64,000 nt of DNA from Rhizopus sp. PT2906 (taxonomy: Eukaryota > Mucoromycota > Mucoromycetes > Mucorales > Rhizopodaceae). Positions 24,085-34,637 of this stretch are shown here, one piece after another; position 1 is the stretch's first letter; every line of letters starts with the position of its first letter. The DNA lies in the NCBI GenBank assembly GCA_025529335.1, contig JAMYHX010000076.1, positions 53,090 through 117,089 of the forward strand. The letters are read 5' to 3'. The notes beneath the pieces were generated by a model that ran no database searches, had not been told where the DNA came from, and saw only the letters and a program-made list of their open reading frames with translations. The position numbers and the translations under genes are program-made.

Positions 24085-25030
24085 CTTTTGAGCCTTCTTT
24101 TTTCCAGCTGTAATTGAACTAGTTTAGTTATTGTCTACACATAAACATTTATTTAACCTACACATTCTTTAAACTATTTTATTCTTGTATAAAAAAGAAA
24201 TATAAAAAAAATACTCTGATGCGGTCTTTTAAACAATGGTTGGTAACTGACTGTTTCCCTCGCTTGATTCTTTTGGTTATTATGTACTTCATAGACAGAA
24301 GAGTATCATGTTTAAATCCTGACTGTTTTAAAAAATAATCTCTCAAACTGGACATTTATGCCATAGTATCCTTTTAAGTCTCTGGCTCCCTTTTTTTCTT
24401 TACCAAAGGAATAATTGTTTTGAAAATTTTTGGGTGGCGTTCATGCATAGAATACAATAAAAAGCTGTCACAGTGTCATTAAAATAGAGCAGATGGTCAA
24501 CCGTTTGTAGGCCATCATTGTTTAGAATAAAGGATTATTTGATATCTGTCTCTTTATTTTGCTTTTAAACACGAACAAAATATTGATTGTGCTAACACGG
24601 CCAATACAGATAATATTGTTGTCTTTCTTTGATGACTTTAAAACTCTCAGCAGCTATTCTGACTCTCTCATTTTTAACCCTGAGCTCAAAAGAGATTCTT
24701 TGGCTTCTCTTTTGCTTTGTTCCTAACCTCTTTCAGACAATTATTGTAACACTCAACAAGACATTATGTTAAAAAGAAAGTCCATAGTTTATTATTATTA
24801 TTATTACTATTGCAGGATTTATTCTGCAAGTCCTTTCTTGTTTTCCCAGTGTTCTAGCTCTTCTTTAACAAGAACTCTCTCGTCCATCATTATGTTGATA
24901 AGAGAATTCAACTGTTGAAGTCAGATTCTCTTTGCTTCACTCTTGCTATGAAGTAATCCCAGCCCTTCCTTCACTGACTTAATCAATGATAAGATGAGAA
25001 AAACGCAAAACATAACAAGGATATGAATTG
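24085..25030. other. Spacer upstream of eIF4B gene with second copy of dispersed repeat
   Basis: AT-rich; includes a TTA trinucleotide run near 24790 and, at about 24620-24720, the inverted copy of the repeat found at 13945-14055. No gene supported. Confidence 0.5.
24620..24720. repeat. Dispersed repeat copy B (inverted partner of 13945-14055)
   Basis: The reverse complement of this segment aligns over about 110 bp with 13945-14055. Shared blocks include GAGCTCAGGGTTAAAAA/GGGCTCAGGGTTAAAAAA, TGAGAGAGTCAGAATAGCT, GAGAGTTTTAAAGTCA and CAAAGAAAGACAACAAT. By eye, identity is about 85-90 percent with a few small indels. There are no terminal inverted repeats within the copy that I can see. Confidence 0.8.
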
Positions 25031-25039
25031 AGTTTACGT

Positions 25040-25270
25040 ACCGTTTCCAACTTGGAGGAGGAGAAGCGGCATACCACGTTAAAGTCATTTGACTACATGC
25101 CGCCTTATTGCCGTCTTCTCTTCTGACAGGCTTTATCAAGCATTGGATACCAGCCACAGTGATACCCCTTCCGTCAAAAGTATGGAAAAAGGTAGATGCT
25201 GCTCTCCGACTTGCAAAGTGAAAAGAGGTCACACTAAAACAAAGGTGAGTGAACAATCTGTTTACTGCTT
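25040..25270 (+). pseudogene. Degenerate zinc-knuckle retroelement fragment (gag/ORF1-like)
   Basis: In shifting plus-strand frames the segment reads SFDYMPPYCR, then SHSDTPSVKSMEKGRCC and PTCKVKRGHTKTK. These resemble the CCHC-type knuckle region of Mucorales retroelement ORF1/gag proteins. Stops and frame shifts interrupt it. The match is by eye and weak, and the RT relic next door is on the other strand, so the two need not belong to one insertion. Confidence 0.4.
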
Positions 25271-25549
25271 TTAATCGTCACCTGCCTTGCAAAGACACGT
25301 TTAGCTACGTATAAATGAACGACAACAAGCGTCTATTTAACATATTTACCAGGAAGAAAGGGAGAGAAAAAGGCTATTTTTACAAACAACATTATTTTGT
25401 ATAAAGTAGGATTGTTTATGACCAATGAGAATTGAGCATGACGCGTTATGTAGGAATAGCGTACTTGTGGTCAATCTCCTTGTATTTTTCATTGTTATTG
25501 TGTAAAGCAATCTCATACAATCAAGTATTTATAGAGTAAATACAATAAG

Positions 25550-26200
25550 GGCTCAATGGATATATATAACCAAGGAGGCTTTGGCGTTCAGTTGGCTGGG
25601 AAAGGACAGTGGCAACAGTTCATCAAAGGCTTGAAGAAAGAAACTCGAACAGGTTGTTGACAAACTGAAGAAGCCATGGGTGGAGAGAAACAAATAAAAT
25701 GAGTCAACTCTGATTTTCATGGGATCCACTAATGTGAGAAAGGGCCAGTTCCAGGAAGGGAGCATATCTAAATATAAAAGCAGTAAACGGATAGATTAGA
25801 AAGCAGAAAAAGCAACCAATGCCACTGTAGCATCGCTTGTTGCACGTGAGGATCCAGGATGTTCGCACCATTATCCTTCCCAGGGAGTGACAAGGTTTCA
25901 AAACCAATCCTTGGAAAACAACAGCCGTTAAGGAACGCATTACCAAACCACTGAAACCTTTGGATCTAGGAAAAGTCCAGAGGAACGATGCGTAGGACGT
26001 GCCAGAGCTTGAGAAAAGGAGGATATTCAATACCGTAAGCCAGCCTCTAACAGACAGTGGCCGCTGTGCGTGGATACCACAAGCTGTCTTAATTTTGAGC
26101 AATAATTGGTCAGCAAAAGCTTTCCTTTGAGCCATATTAGTATAAATGGGATAGCCTAGGTAAATTAAAGGGAAGATGCGTTAGGAGATAATCGACTACG
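25550..26200 (-). mobile_element. Decayed non-LTR retrotransposon (LINE) reverse-transcriptase fragment
   Basis: The minus strand reads YLGYPIYTNMAQRKAFADQ, then LLLKIKTACGIHAQRPLSVR and GWLTVLNILLFSSSGTSYAS. This is the C-terminal RT/thumb region of LINE polymerases (YLG.P pattern; LS.RGR.TVLN.L..S.LWH). The GRVTVLN and LWHVLR positions have already changed. Other frames pick up on both sides, so frameshifts are present. No endonuclease or full palm domain is in the window, so this is a truncated dead copy. Confidence 0.75.
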
Positions 26201-27030
26201 CGTTATTTGAGCCATTCGCCCGTGTGTGCTTCCAAGAAACCGTGAATTATCTCACGGACAACCTACATAAAAAGCGCCCATACTGACGGTTCCTGGCACC
26301 ATAGCGTCTGCGTTTGATTAACCTGAAGGCATAAACGGGGACGAAGATGAAAACAGCTAATAAGTTCATTCTTTTTTCGTTTTAATTTAATTTATTTAAA
26401 AAAAGAAAAAAAGTTATGAAAGATAGATATGCATCTCGAAGGATCGCGCCTTGAAGAGAAACCGAAGATTTTCCCCAAGTATAATAAAGCCTGAAGAGAA
26501 ATCAAAGATTTCACCCACAGTGAGTTGTGGCTGTATAAATGTAGCAGTCTCAGGAGGAGAACTTCAAGCTAAAGTGAAAATAGTGGCTTTTGATGGGTGC
26601 TATGTTTATTGACAATAGTTTTTCTAGTTTTCTGTATAGACCTTGGTTTTGAAATCTGTCTACTCTCTAGTGACTTCCTTATTTAGAGCGTAAAGATGGC
26701 TTTATTGATATTAATAAATAGATTATTACATACTTTTTTGTAGTTCCTCAATTAAGTTTTAAAATGAAGACAGAAGGGGGAGAAAAAGTGATGAATGGCG
26801 GCTATTCTTTAGTTTATAAGGAACATAGAAAGAGGATCAATGTAACCTATCTTCTAAGTAAGGAAGTCACTTTCTACTGCCGCTTTTCAGTTTGTAAACT
26901 TACAAAGAATAGTAGACCAATACTATTCAATCACCGCCAGCGCAACGTCACACTTGCAATTTCAAAATGCGCTTGGCAGCGGGGACAAGAAAGAGTGCTA
27001 TTTTTCTTTTTTCTTCTTCTCACAAATCCA
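26200..27030. promoter_or_regulatory. Upstream region of the TAF-like gene
   Basis: Roughly 800 bp of non-coding sequence ending in a T/C-rich leader immediately before 27031. The last 267 bp are in frame with the following gene and open from 26764, but the encoded peptide is Lys/Arg/Phe-rich and unlike a protein N-terminus. Confidence 0.45.
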
Positions 27031-28575
27031 ATGGCTGACTCATTTTGTTCTTCAATATCAGAAATAGTCACTCAACGTATAATTCAAAGCTCAGGTTTCG
27101 AGTCAGCAACAAATCAGTCTATTCATGTATTGAGCGATGTGCTTAGACAATACCTGGAGCTTTTAGGATCTTATGTCTCGGCTTATGCGAATTTAAATGG
27201 AAGAACCATCGGGAACGCGTGGGATTTGATCGATGCTATGGAAGATCTATACATCACACCAGACAGCTTAAAAGAATGGCTTGACAAAGAAGGCAAGCAA
27301 CTTTCACCTTGTTGGGCTGCTCAGTCAGATCCAAGTCGATTATTGGAAGGAACTGTTAGAAAGGGTAGACATAACTTTGAAGATATTATCGAATACAACT
27401 TTCAATCGATTCCAGAGTTTGAACTATGTCCAGAGTCACCGCCTATAGAAGAACCACTTTCACCTACACCGACTTACTCTACAACATTACCACAATATAT
27501 CCCTCCTTTCCTTCCGGCATTTCCAGAGATAAAAGAAGATGGTGTCGTGGAGGAAGAAAATGGTCCAGCCATCGATAAATCTTTGAAAGAAAAGGCAATT
27601 CAGTCCATGATACCCCAAGTGAAGGCAGCGTCTGCCGAGTCACTGCCACCTCCATTGATTGTTAAAAACAAAAAGAAGCCTGTGGACAATCCATTTACAC
27701 ATATTGTACCCTTTGAGGAGTCGATTTTAGCAGCTGAAGCAAATATTTCACAACAGCCGCTTTCTCTCGCCATTGAGCCCGCCGATCTTTCGACCAAGAA
27801 AATGAGTACGCCTGAAAAGGAGCCACCTAGAAAGAAGGCACGTTTACCTGCACTGAAAGGACTATCAAATACAAATGGCGCAGCTTTGAAGTTGGGTGAA
27901 GGCATTGTTGGTCATGACGAGCTCTTTAGAATACAGACAGAGAATGAAGCAGCACCTGGAAACCATATGTTTGATAGAGATATTGGTGTATTTGAGGAAA
28001 TTGTCAGAAGCGTGACGGATCCTTTATTACTGCCTAGATTAACAACACCCAATTTACTCATTGATGTGGCCACTACGGGCACCACATCCGTTCCTGCTAC
28101 GCCTACAACACAACATACGATGAATGATCAACATTCAGTACCATCATCTCCACAATCATCAGCATCTAATGATATCACTAGACCAAACAAAGCATCCATG
28201 TTGGCTGCCTTAGCGTCTAGTAAAGCAGGCTTGAAGAGATTAGGACGGCCTTTATCACCAATGTCACTTTCAGAATTTGCAAATGCAAAAGCAAGTACGG
28301 GAAGTGTGGATATTAATAATATGCAAAAGACTGGTGACAGTAAATACATTATAAAGAAAAAGAAGATGCTACTACAACAGCAGCTGCTACAGCAGCAACA
28401 ACAATTACTTTTACAGCAACAACAACAACAACAGCAGCAGCAGCAGCAAGGGCAACAAGGACAGCAAGGACAAAATCAACAAATTCAACTAATGCAGCCA
28501 TCACCCTCAGATTCTCAAGTGCCTCAGCAGGATACTCAACAGAATATGGATGAGATAAAAGAAATAAATGTGTAA
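27031..28575 (+). CDS. Histone-fold (bromodomain-associated, BTP) protein, TAF8/TAF3-like TFIID subunit
   Basis: This is a predicted TFIID-type subunit. After MADSFCSSISEIVTQRIIQS a histone fold runs over about residues 5-80, with SIHVLSDVLRQYLELLGSYV and NGRTIGNAWDLIDAMEDL. It resembles the BTP fold of TAF3 and TAF8, which pair with TAF10. A Pro-rich segment around residues 145-170 includes YIPPFLPAFPE, which recalls the motif following the TAF8/TAF3 fold. The middle is Ser/Thr/Pro-rich and disordered. The C-terminus has a long Gln tract encoded by mixed CAA/CAG codons, then PSDSQVPQQDTQQNMDE. There is no PHD finger. TAF8, TAF3 and SPT7-like assignments cannot be separated by eye. Confidence 0.75.
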   Translation: MADSFCSSISEIVTQRIIQSSGFESATNQSIHVLSDVLRQYLELLGSYVSAYANLNGRTIGNAWDLIDAMEDLYITPDSLKEWLDKEGKQLSPCWAAQSDPSRLLEGTVRKGRHNFEDIIEYNFQSIPEFELCPESPPIEEPLSPTPTYSTTLPQYIPPFLPAFPEIKEDGVVEEENGPAIDKSLKEKAIQSMIPQVKAASAESLPPPLIVKNKKKPVDNPFTHIVPFEESILAAEANISQQPLSLAIEPADLSTKKMSTPEKEPPRKKARLPALKGLSNTNGAALKLGEGIVGHDELFRIQTENEAAPGNHMFDRDIGVFEEIVRSVTDPLLLPRLTTPNLLIDVATTGTTSVPATPTTQHTMNDQHSVPSSPQSSASNDITRPNKASMLAALASSKAGLKRLGRPLSPMSLSEFANAKASTGSVDINNMQKTGDSKYIIKKKKMLLQQQLLQQQQQLLLQQQQQQQQQQQQGQQGQQGQNQQIQLMQPSPSDSQVPQQDTQQNMDEIKEINV

Positions 28576-29023
28576 TTATAGTGCTATCTGTGTTAACTTG
28601 CGTCTCCTTTTTAAAAGCAGTCTTAATAAACACATAAATACACTGTATTTAATAGTATTCTTTTGTTAAAATCACTATAAGTACTAGTGGAGTATTAACG
28701 ACATCAACATACTCCAAAAAGCACTGTTTGCAAAAAATACTCTGTTCCTTTGTGAGAACCGGTGGCTATGTCCACTAAGGATCTATTTTCCCAATAAAGA
28801 AGATAACCGTCATTTAACCGATTCTCTTAGCACTGGACAATGCACACTTATTGTTTGTGGCGTTTCTCCAGGGTTTCACACTTTAACTATTTGTATCAAA
28901 AGTCTCGTGTGTGTGTGTGTGCTAGTTTGGAATAAAGACAAACAAATAGACAGAAATAGACAAGTCACAAAGACGATCCCAGAAAGCTAAAAAAAAAGTT
29001 CTCTTTTTGATTATTCAATAAAC
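28576..29023. other. Spacer, TAF-like gene to URM1
   Basis: AT-rich 3' UTR and URM1 promoter region. A TG dinucleotide run sits near 28907-28922. No gene seen. Confidence 0.4.
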
Positions 29024-29443
29024 ATGTCAGAATTAGCTATTAATGTAGAATTCAGGTAAAAATGGATAAAAGATAAATGATTATAATCCCAACATCTTCT
29101 AGTGGAGGAATGGAGCTCTTATTTAACAATGTGAGCAAGCATACAGTACGTTTACCAGCCACACAGAGCTCAGGACAACGTTCTACTCTTCAAGACTTAA
29201 TATTCTACATTCGAGATAATATGATGACTGAAAAGAAGGACTTGTTTGTTGAAAAGGACACTGTGTAAGAAAAAAAATAATAATAATAGACATGCTATAA
29301 ACATAAGTTGACATCATATAAACAGTCGCCCTGGAATCTTGGTTTTGATCAATAATACTGATTGGGAATTATGTGATGAATTAGAATACCAATTAGAGGA
29401 TAAAGACGAGATCGTCTTTATTTCTACTTTACATGGAGGATAA
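29024..29443 (+). CDS. URM1: Ubiquitin-related modifier 1
   Basis: Urm1 is the sulfur carrier for tRNA wobble-uridine thiolation and also a protein modifier. Three exons fit: 29024-29055, 29103-29264 and 29336-29443. They give about 100 aa beginning MSELAINVEFSSGGMELLF. Conserved stretches include STLQDLIFYIRDNM, RPGILVLINNTDWEL and EYQLEDKDEIVFISTLHGG. The protein ends exactly in the di-glycine that is adenylated and thiocarboxylated by Uba4. All junctions obey GT-AG and keep frame. Confidence 0.96.
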
Positions 29444-29725
29444 AAGGAAATAGTGACAACAAAAATAAATAAGGATACATATTTTAAATTTAATTTTAGA
29501 ACAGTTGTAAAAGCCTTCTAGATCCTTAATATCACTATGGCAACAATGAGTCCACCGACTTTATAGTTCCACACAAAAATTATTTTAAATTCCTCTTTTT
29601 CTCAGTTCGAGCTTTGTGATTCTTTCTTTCTTTCTCTCTCTCTTTCTCTTTTTTTATTTCTTTCTTCTCTTATTTTGTACTACTTTTCATAAACAATACA
29701 AACATCACTTTCTTTATATCATTAA

Positions 29726-32248
29726 ATGGATCCACAAGCATGTACTGCTATTATATTAAAGCAAGCCGATCCATTTTATATATCAGATACTATCATTCAA
29801 AATGAACAAGACATAACCATGAATATGTTATCAACCATATTCGGCCATGGTATGTTCAACCAACTATTGTGTGATCCTATAAGCTAATAGTGTCAATAGT
29901 TCACCAAGAAACTAAGCTTGACTCCTGTATGAATTACATCAAGTTAATGTCTTCATCATCAGCCATTCTTTTAGTTGATTTTGACAATTCTATTGAACCC
30001 AAGGCACAAATTGAGATTGTCACTCAAGTTGTAAATAGACTTTCAGAAACAAATATACCTGTTATTGGTAAATAATAATCATTTAATATAAACAATGGGC
30101 AACAGTAATAACCAAATAAGCATATAGTATGCTCTACCAATGATGATTCACAATTTATGATCGAATGCATTCAAGCTGGTGCTGCAGATTATCTACTGCA
30201 TCCACTACGGCCTGATGTGATCAAAACACTATTTTTGGTAGATATATAATGGATCTATTTTATTATTAGTATCATTCACACACATCTTTAATATCTACAG
30301 GTTCTTTATCGACAAAAAGTAGATTTATATCAAGACCACCTCATCTCTTCAAGCACAACCATCAGTACTTCTTCAGTCATGTCACCAACTACACCTACTG
30401 CTCAGCCTTCACATCATCATTATCACCCTTCTTCGGTATATTTACCGGATAGTATTCATGAGAGGATGAAACAATTGATTACCAAAGATATAAAGTAAAT
30501 TACAGCCCTTTTTCCTTTTTTTTTTTAATTCACTTACCCTTTTTTACTTTAGCTTCATATTGGATACTTACACAGCATCATCCATGTCAGCTTCTACACT
30601 CAGTACATCAACTGGTTCTTTTCTTATGGGATTAACTAGGTATGTGATCATTCCCATGTCTTTCTATCGTCACTCATTCTACTCTCCCTAAAGTGAACAT
30701 AAAGAAAACTTGAAAAGGAAAGTATCTTTATGGGATTTTAGTCCCCTAAACCTCTCACATCAAGACTTGATTCATTGTGTGGTCATCATCTTGAGTCAAG
30801 CATTTTTACTACCAAATATGCCAACAATGAACCCAGGTTAGTCTAGTTGACTTTGGTCACTTTATGTATTGACCCCCCTTCTTTTTTTTTTTTATGTAGA
30901 GCAACTCTATGATTTTGTCATTGATTTATCCAATTTATATCATGACGATAATCCTTACCATAACTTTTCTCATGCAGTAGATGTACTTCAATGTATTTAT
31001 TACTTTTTATGTCATATCGGATTACTATCATTTGCTGATCCAAGCATTCAGCCCAACAGACCCCAATGTGACAAGGGATGTATATTACGACCTATTGATA
31101 TATTTGCTCTCTTGATTGCTGCTATTGGCCATGACACTGGCCATCCAGGTGTAAATAATGCATTTTTGGTAAATTGAATGGCAAAGATAGAGAGAGATGC
31201 ATCAAATACTGATCATGTACATAGATAAATACCTCGGCTCCTTTAGCATTATTATACAATGATCATTCAGTCTTGGAAAGTTTTCATGCAATGACTTTAT
31301 TTCAATTATTAAAAAAGCATGGATTTGATACCTTTTTGGGTGGCACAGACTCAATAAAATATAAAGGTATACACACACACGCCTGGTCTACCTATGTCCT
31401 CTTACTAATAGAAAATACAAAAGACTTTAGAAAACTGGTTATAACAAGCATACTCGCTACAGACATGGCATTGCATGGTGATTATGTCACAAAGATCAAG
31501 GAGCAAACAAAGCGCTTGATGGACAGCGATCCCAAAGATTGGGATGAATCAAGGAGACTGGAAGAAAGATTACTCTTTTGCAGTGGCTTAATGAAGTGTG
31601 CAGATATAAGCAATGTGGTAATTATTTTTACTATATTACAATCATATAGGTTGTAACACCTTCTTATTAATTTAGGCTCGTCCTTTTCCTCGTGCATTTG
31701 AATGGGCGCAAATTTTAGTAGAAGAATTCGCTTGCCAGGGCGATCTAGAACGTGAACTGGGGTTACCTGTGATACCCATGAACGACAGAACAAAGATCGT
31801 GTTGGAAGATAGTCAGATTGGCTTCATCAAATTTGTAGCGCTTGGACTGTTTGAGAGTGTCCAAGGTTACATGCAAGGTAAATTAACAATAATTGGCCTG
31901 AACACACAAACTGACTTTTTAATAGATTTATCATTCCCTGTAGAATATATCAAACGAAATCTGTCTATTTGGGAAGAAAGAAAGAAAGAATCATTTGACA
32001 AGGAACATCAAATCACTGAGGAAACAGCCATCGTTCAGTCAACGATTGTAGAGGACGAAAAGGACTATAGACGCGCACTCAATAATGAATCAGATTCAGA
32101 ATATAAATTACCAGCTATGCCTGCTGTAGCTATGACGAGTTTATCACATATATATCCAAAAGAAATATCCCATGATCAGCATCAAGAAGATTGGAATCAA
32201 TCAGCTCAATCATCTGGGCCAGTCTACTGTCATTGTATTATTCAATAG
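29726..32248 (+). CDS. 3',5'-cyclic nucleotide phosphodiesterase (HD type, PDE8-like) with receiver-like N-terminus
   Basis: This enzyme hydrolyses cAMP and/or cGMP. It begins MDPQACTAIILKQADPFYIS at 29726 and has many short exons to 32248. The N-terminal third resembles a response-regulator receiver: SAILLVDFDNSIEPKAQIEI, RLSETNIPVIG, then ECIQAGAADYLLHPLRPDV. A Ser/Thr/Pro-rich linker follows. The catalytic domain has YHNFSHAVDVLQC, AAIGHDTGHPGVNNAF, ATDMALHGDYVTKIK and MKCADISN, covering the metal-binding His/Asp residues of class I PDEs. The tail is polar and ends HCIIQ. The receiver module keeps acidic residues but has His where the conserved Lys is expected, so it may not be phosphorylated. 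PDE8-type enzymes have a similar N-terminal domain, which is the basis of the comparison. Confidence 0.88.
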
Positions 32249-33000
32249 TCTTTCTTTTTTTTTTTACCTTCTTGTATAGATATTATTATAGATTGTATAT
32301 TTTATTATTACTACCCCCCTTTTTTTACACCCTTTTTCTATATTTTATATTCTTCATTTGACATCTTGTTCATTCCTTCAATCACATATATACACACTCT
32401 CTCTTTCTCCCTCCTTTTTCTTGTCGTTTGCCCATATGTTTATGTATAATAATAGTTAATACTATTTGGACTTGTTGTATAGATTATTTCCACTATGTAC
32501 AGTCTTTACCAGAAAAGCAAAATATATTGCTATTGAAAATAAACATTGATAGTCTCTCCCCCTTTCCCTTTTTTTTTTTGTTACAATATAAATATTGTTG
32601 ATTGATTGATTATTATGCCTTGAGATTTTCATAAGATTTGAAGCTCTGAGATTATCTGGAGGCATCTATGTGCACCTTTAGTATTACACAATAGAAAAAT
32701 AGGAGAAAGTAGAATGAAGTCTGTCAATCATGGCCAACTTTGATAAGCTTAGAAAAAAAAAAACACAGCATAGTCTCCATATAGTAGCGAAATAGAGTGT
32801 TTCTTGATAATTCAAGTATTTATTATGGAAATATTACAGACAAGTGCTTTAATTATGAATATCATGCTTTTAGCTCCCATGCATAAAATGGGCGTAAAAT
32901 CTGTTTAAGTGTAAATAAATAACAAAAAAAAAAGAGAGATGTTTTTGAAAGCTATATTTTCGTTTCATTTTTCGTTTATATTCATTTGATCTACAAAGGA
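32249..33000. other. 3' spacer after the phosphodiesterase gene
   Basis: AT-rich sequence with poly-T and TA runs. No coding sequence supported. It runs into a distinct higher-GC block at 33000. Confidence 0.4.
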
Positions 33001-33436
33001 AGACAGTTTCGCAGCGTCTGTGATCCAGGCCAAACAACTGATCAAACCAGTCTAGAAAGAAAAGGTCATCCCGTCTCCCTAAGCCTTACCCCTAAACAAC
33101 CGCCGCGCGACTCACGCTTCAGCATGCATTAAACCACCCAAAATAGCTTTTGGTTCGATACCGCCTAGCGACAGCATAAGCATTTTTTCAAGTAGCCACA
33201 CTTAGAAGGCACGATCCCCACAGGAATACAGAGCGTGTTTTTTAATCACTAGGAGATCTGGGTATCTCTTCCGTGGCAAACTCCAGTATCCTGCTTTCCC
33301 CTGAATCACCAAGAAGGAAGCGCTAGGTTACAATGTGAGGCAAAGTGCGTGGTGCGCCTTCTGAATACCGTGAATTGACTTGCGACCGAACATAGAAGCG
33401 AGCGTTGTTTTAGCTGAGTAGGCGTAATAAGGAAAG

Positions 33437-33513
<77 letters not shown>

Positions 33514-33520
33514 AACGGGA
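33000..33520 (+). mobile_element. Retroposon-like block ending in a 55-A tract (possible SINE or LINE 3' end)
   Basis: The segment is richer in G+C than its surroundings and ends in an uninterrupted run of 55 A (33437-33491), followed by AAAAG repeats. Such a 3' tail is typical of a retroposed copy. At 33152-33162 lies GGTTCGATACC, a perfect match to the Pol III B-box consensus, about 285 bp before the A tract, as expected of a tRNA-derived SINE. I could not find a convincing A box or a tRNA fold, nor clear target-site duplications. A truncated LINE 3' end is the alternative. Confidence 0.4.
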
Positions 33521-34637
33521 GTAGATACTTTTGTAAATATTCCCAAATCAAGGTTTTATCAAGTGACCGCCTTTCACGCCTTCCGCTTCTAAAGCATAAC
33601 CTTAGACTTTTACTAATGATTGGCACTATCTTGAATAAAAACAGTTTTACTGTCAATATCTAATGCAATAAACAATCAAGTCTGCATGGAAGTGTTTGCT
33701 TCTAAAATTCGAGATATGAAAGGGAGCTAGTAGCAATTACGAGCTTGATTTTTTAAGAAGGAGTATTTGAAGCTAGTATTAGTGTTCCTAAAACAATGAA
33801 GTTATCAATCATGTCTCCTTCACTATGAAAAAGAGCATCACGACATACCCATTACAACAAGCTTTTTCATTACACTTGACACTGGTAAAGCTATCCGTCA
33901 AGTAGCAAGATTCGATCTACTATGAATTAGTTGCTGTGGGCTTAGTAATAATGCTTTGAGTTGTGCACAAGACATATTGACTATGTCACGTCAAAGGATG
34001 TAGACTTCTTTAATATAAACATAGAAATACGATAGGAGGATTCATTTTTGGTTGAAAAAAGAGGAAAAAGAGAAATCACCAAGGGAATAACTAAAGCCTT
34101 CATCCCAAACAAGACATTTTTACTTGCTTCTGTTCAGTTCATGATCTTTGATAATCAGTCTTTTTGCTCTGTGACAATGCTTTGTGATATTTAACGCCGT
34201 GTCCAATTATCCATTCAAGAAGAGCTATTAACCCAAAGCGTCTCCGTCCTTCTGTGGTTTGCCGACTATCTTTTACACTGTTATTCCGCGATGTTGACCT
34301 ACTCTCACCTATTAACGAAGCCGCCGTTCCCAACTGGCGAACCTGCTTGGCGCTTCCCATCTCCACAGTGCCTCAAGCTACACCACGATCCGTTATGAAT
34401 CGCTCGCTCATGCCTCTACGTTTGTCCCCATTCAATGTGGTGGATTCAACGACAGGAATTTATATATATATATATTGAACAACACCATCAGTCGGCTATC
34501 TTTTAGAGAAGTGCTTTATGTGTAAACAGGAAATAAAGAGGATACTCATATTTTATGTGTAAGCAACTAGATTATTTTATTTTTTTTACGTTTTGATTTT
34601 ATTAATTATCTATATTATATTTATAAATTTACACAAT
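33521..34637. other. 3' spacer beyond GLT1, with a second GC-richer patch
   Basis: Mostly AT-rich. A patch at about 34138-34450 has balanced composition and an open minus-strand frame that includes RRRFGLIALLEWIIGHGVKY. I cannot assign it to a family. A TA dinucleotide run follows near 34461-34475. Confidence 0.35.

Noticed and set aside
26764..27030. N-terminal extension of the TAF-like protein by 89 residues
   Set aside because: The extension is Lys/Arg/Phe-rich, includes a poly-Phe run from a T-rich leader, and the histone fold begins right after the ATG at 27031.
33306..33656. Minus-strand ORFs with a long poly-Phe run
   Set aside because: They simply translate the 55-A tract; they are not proteins.
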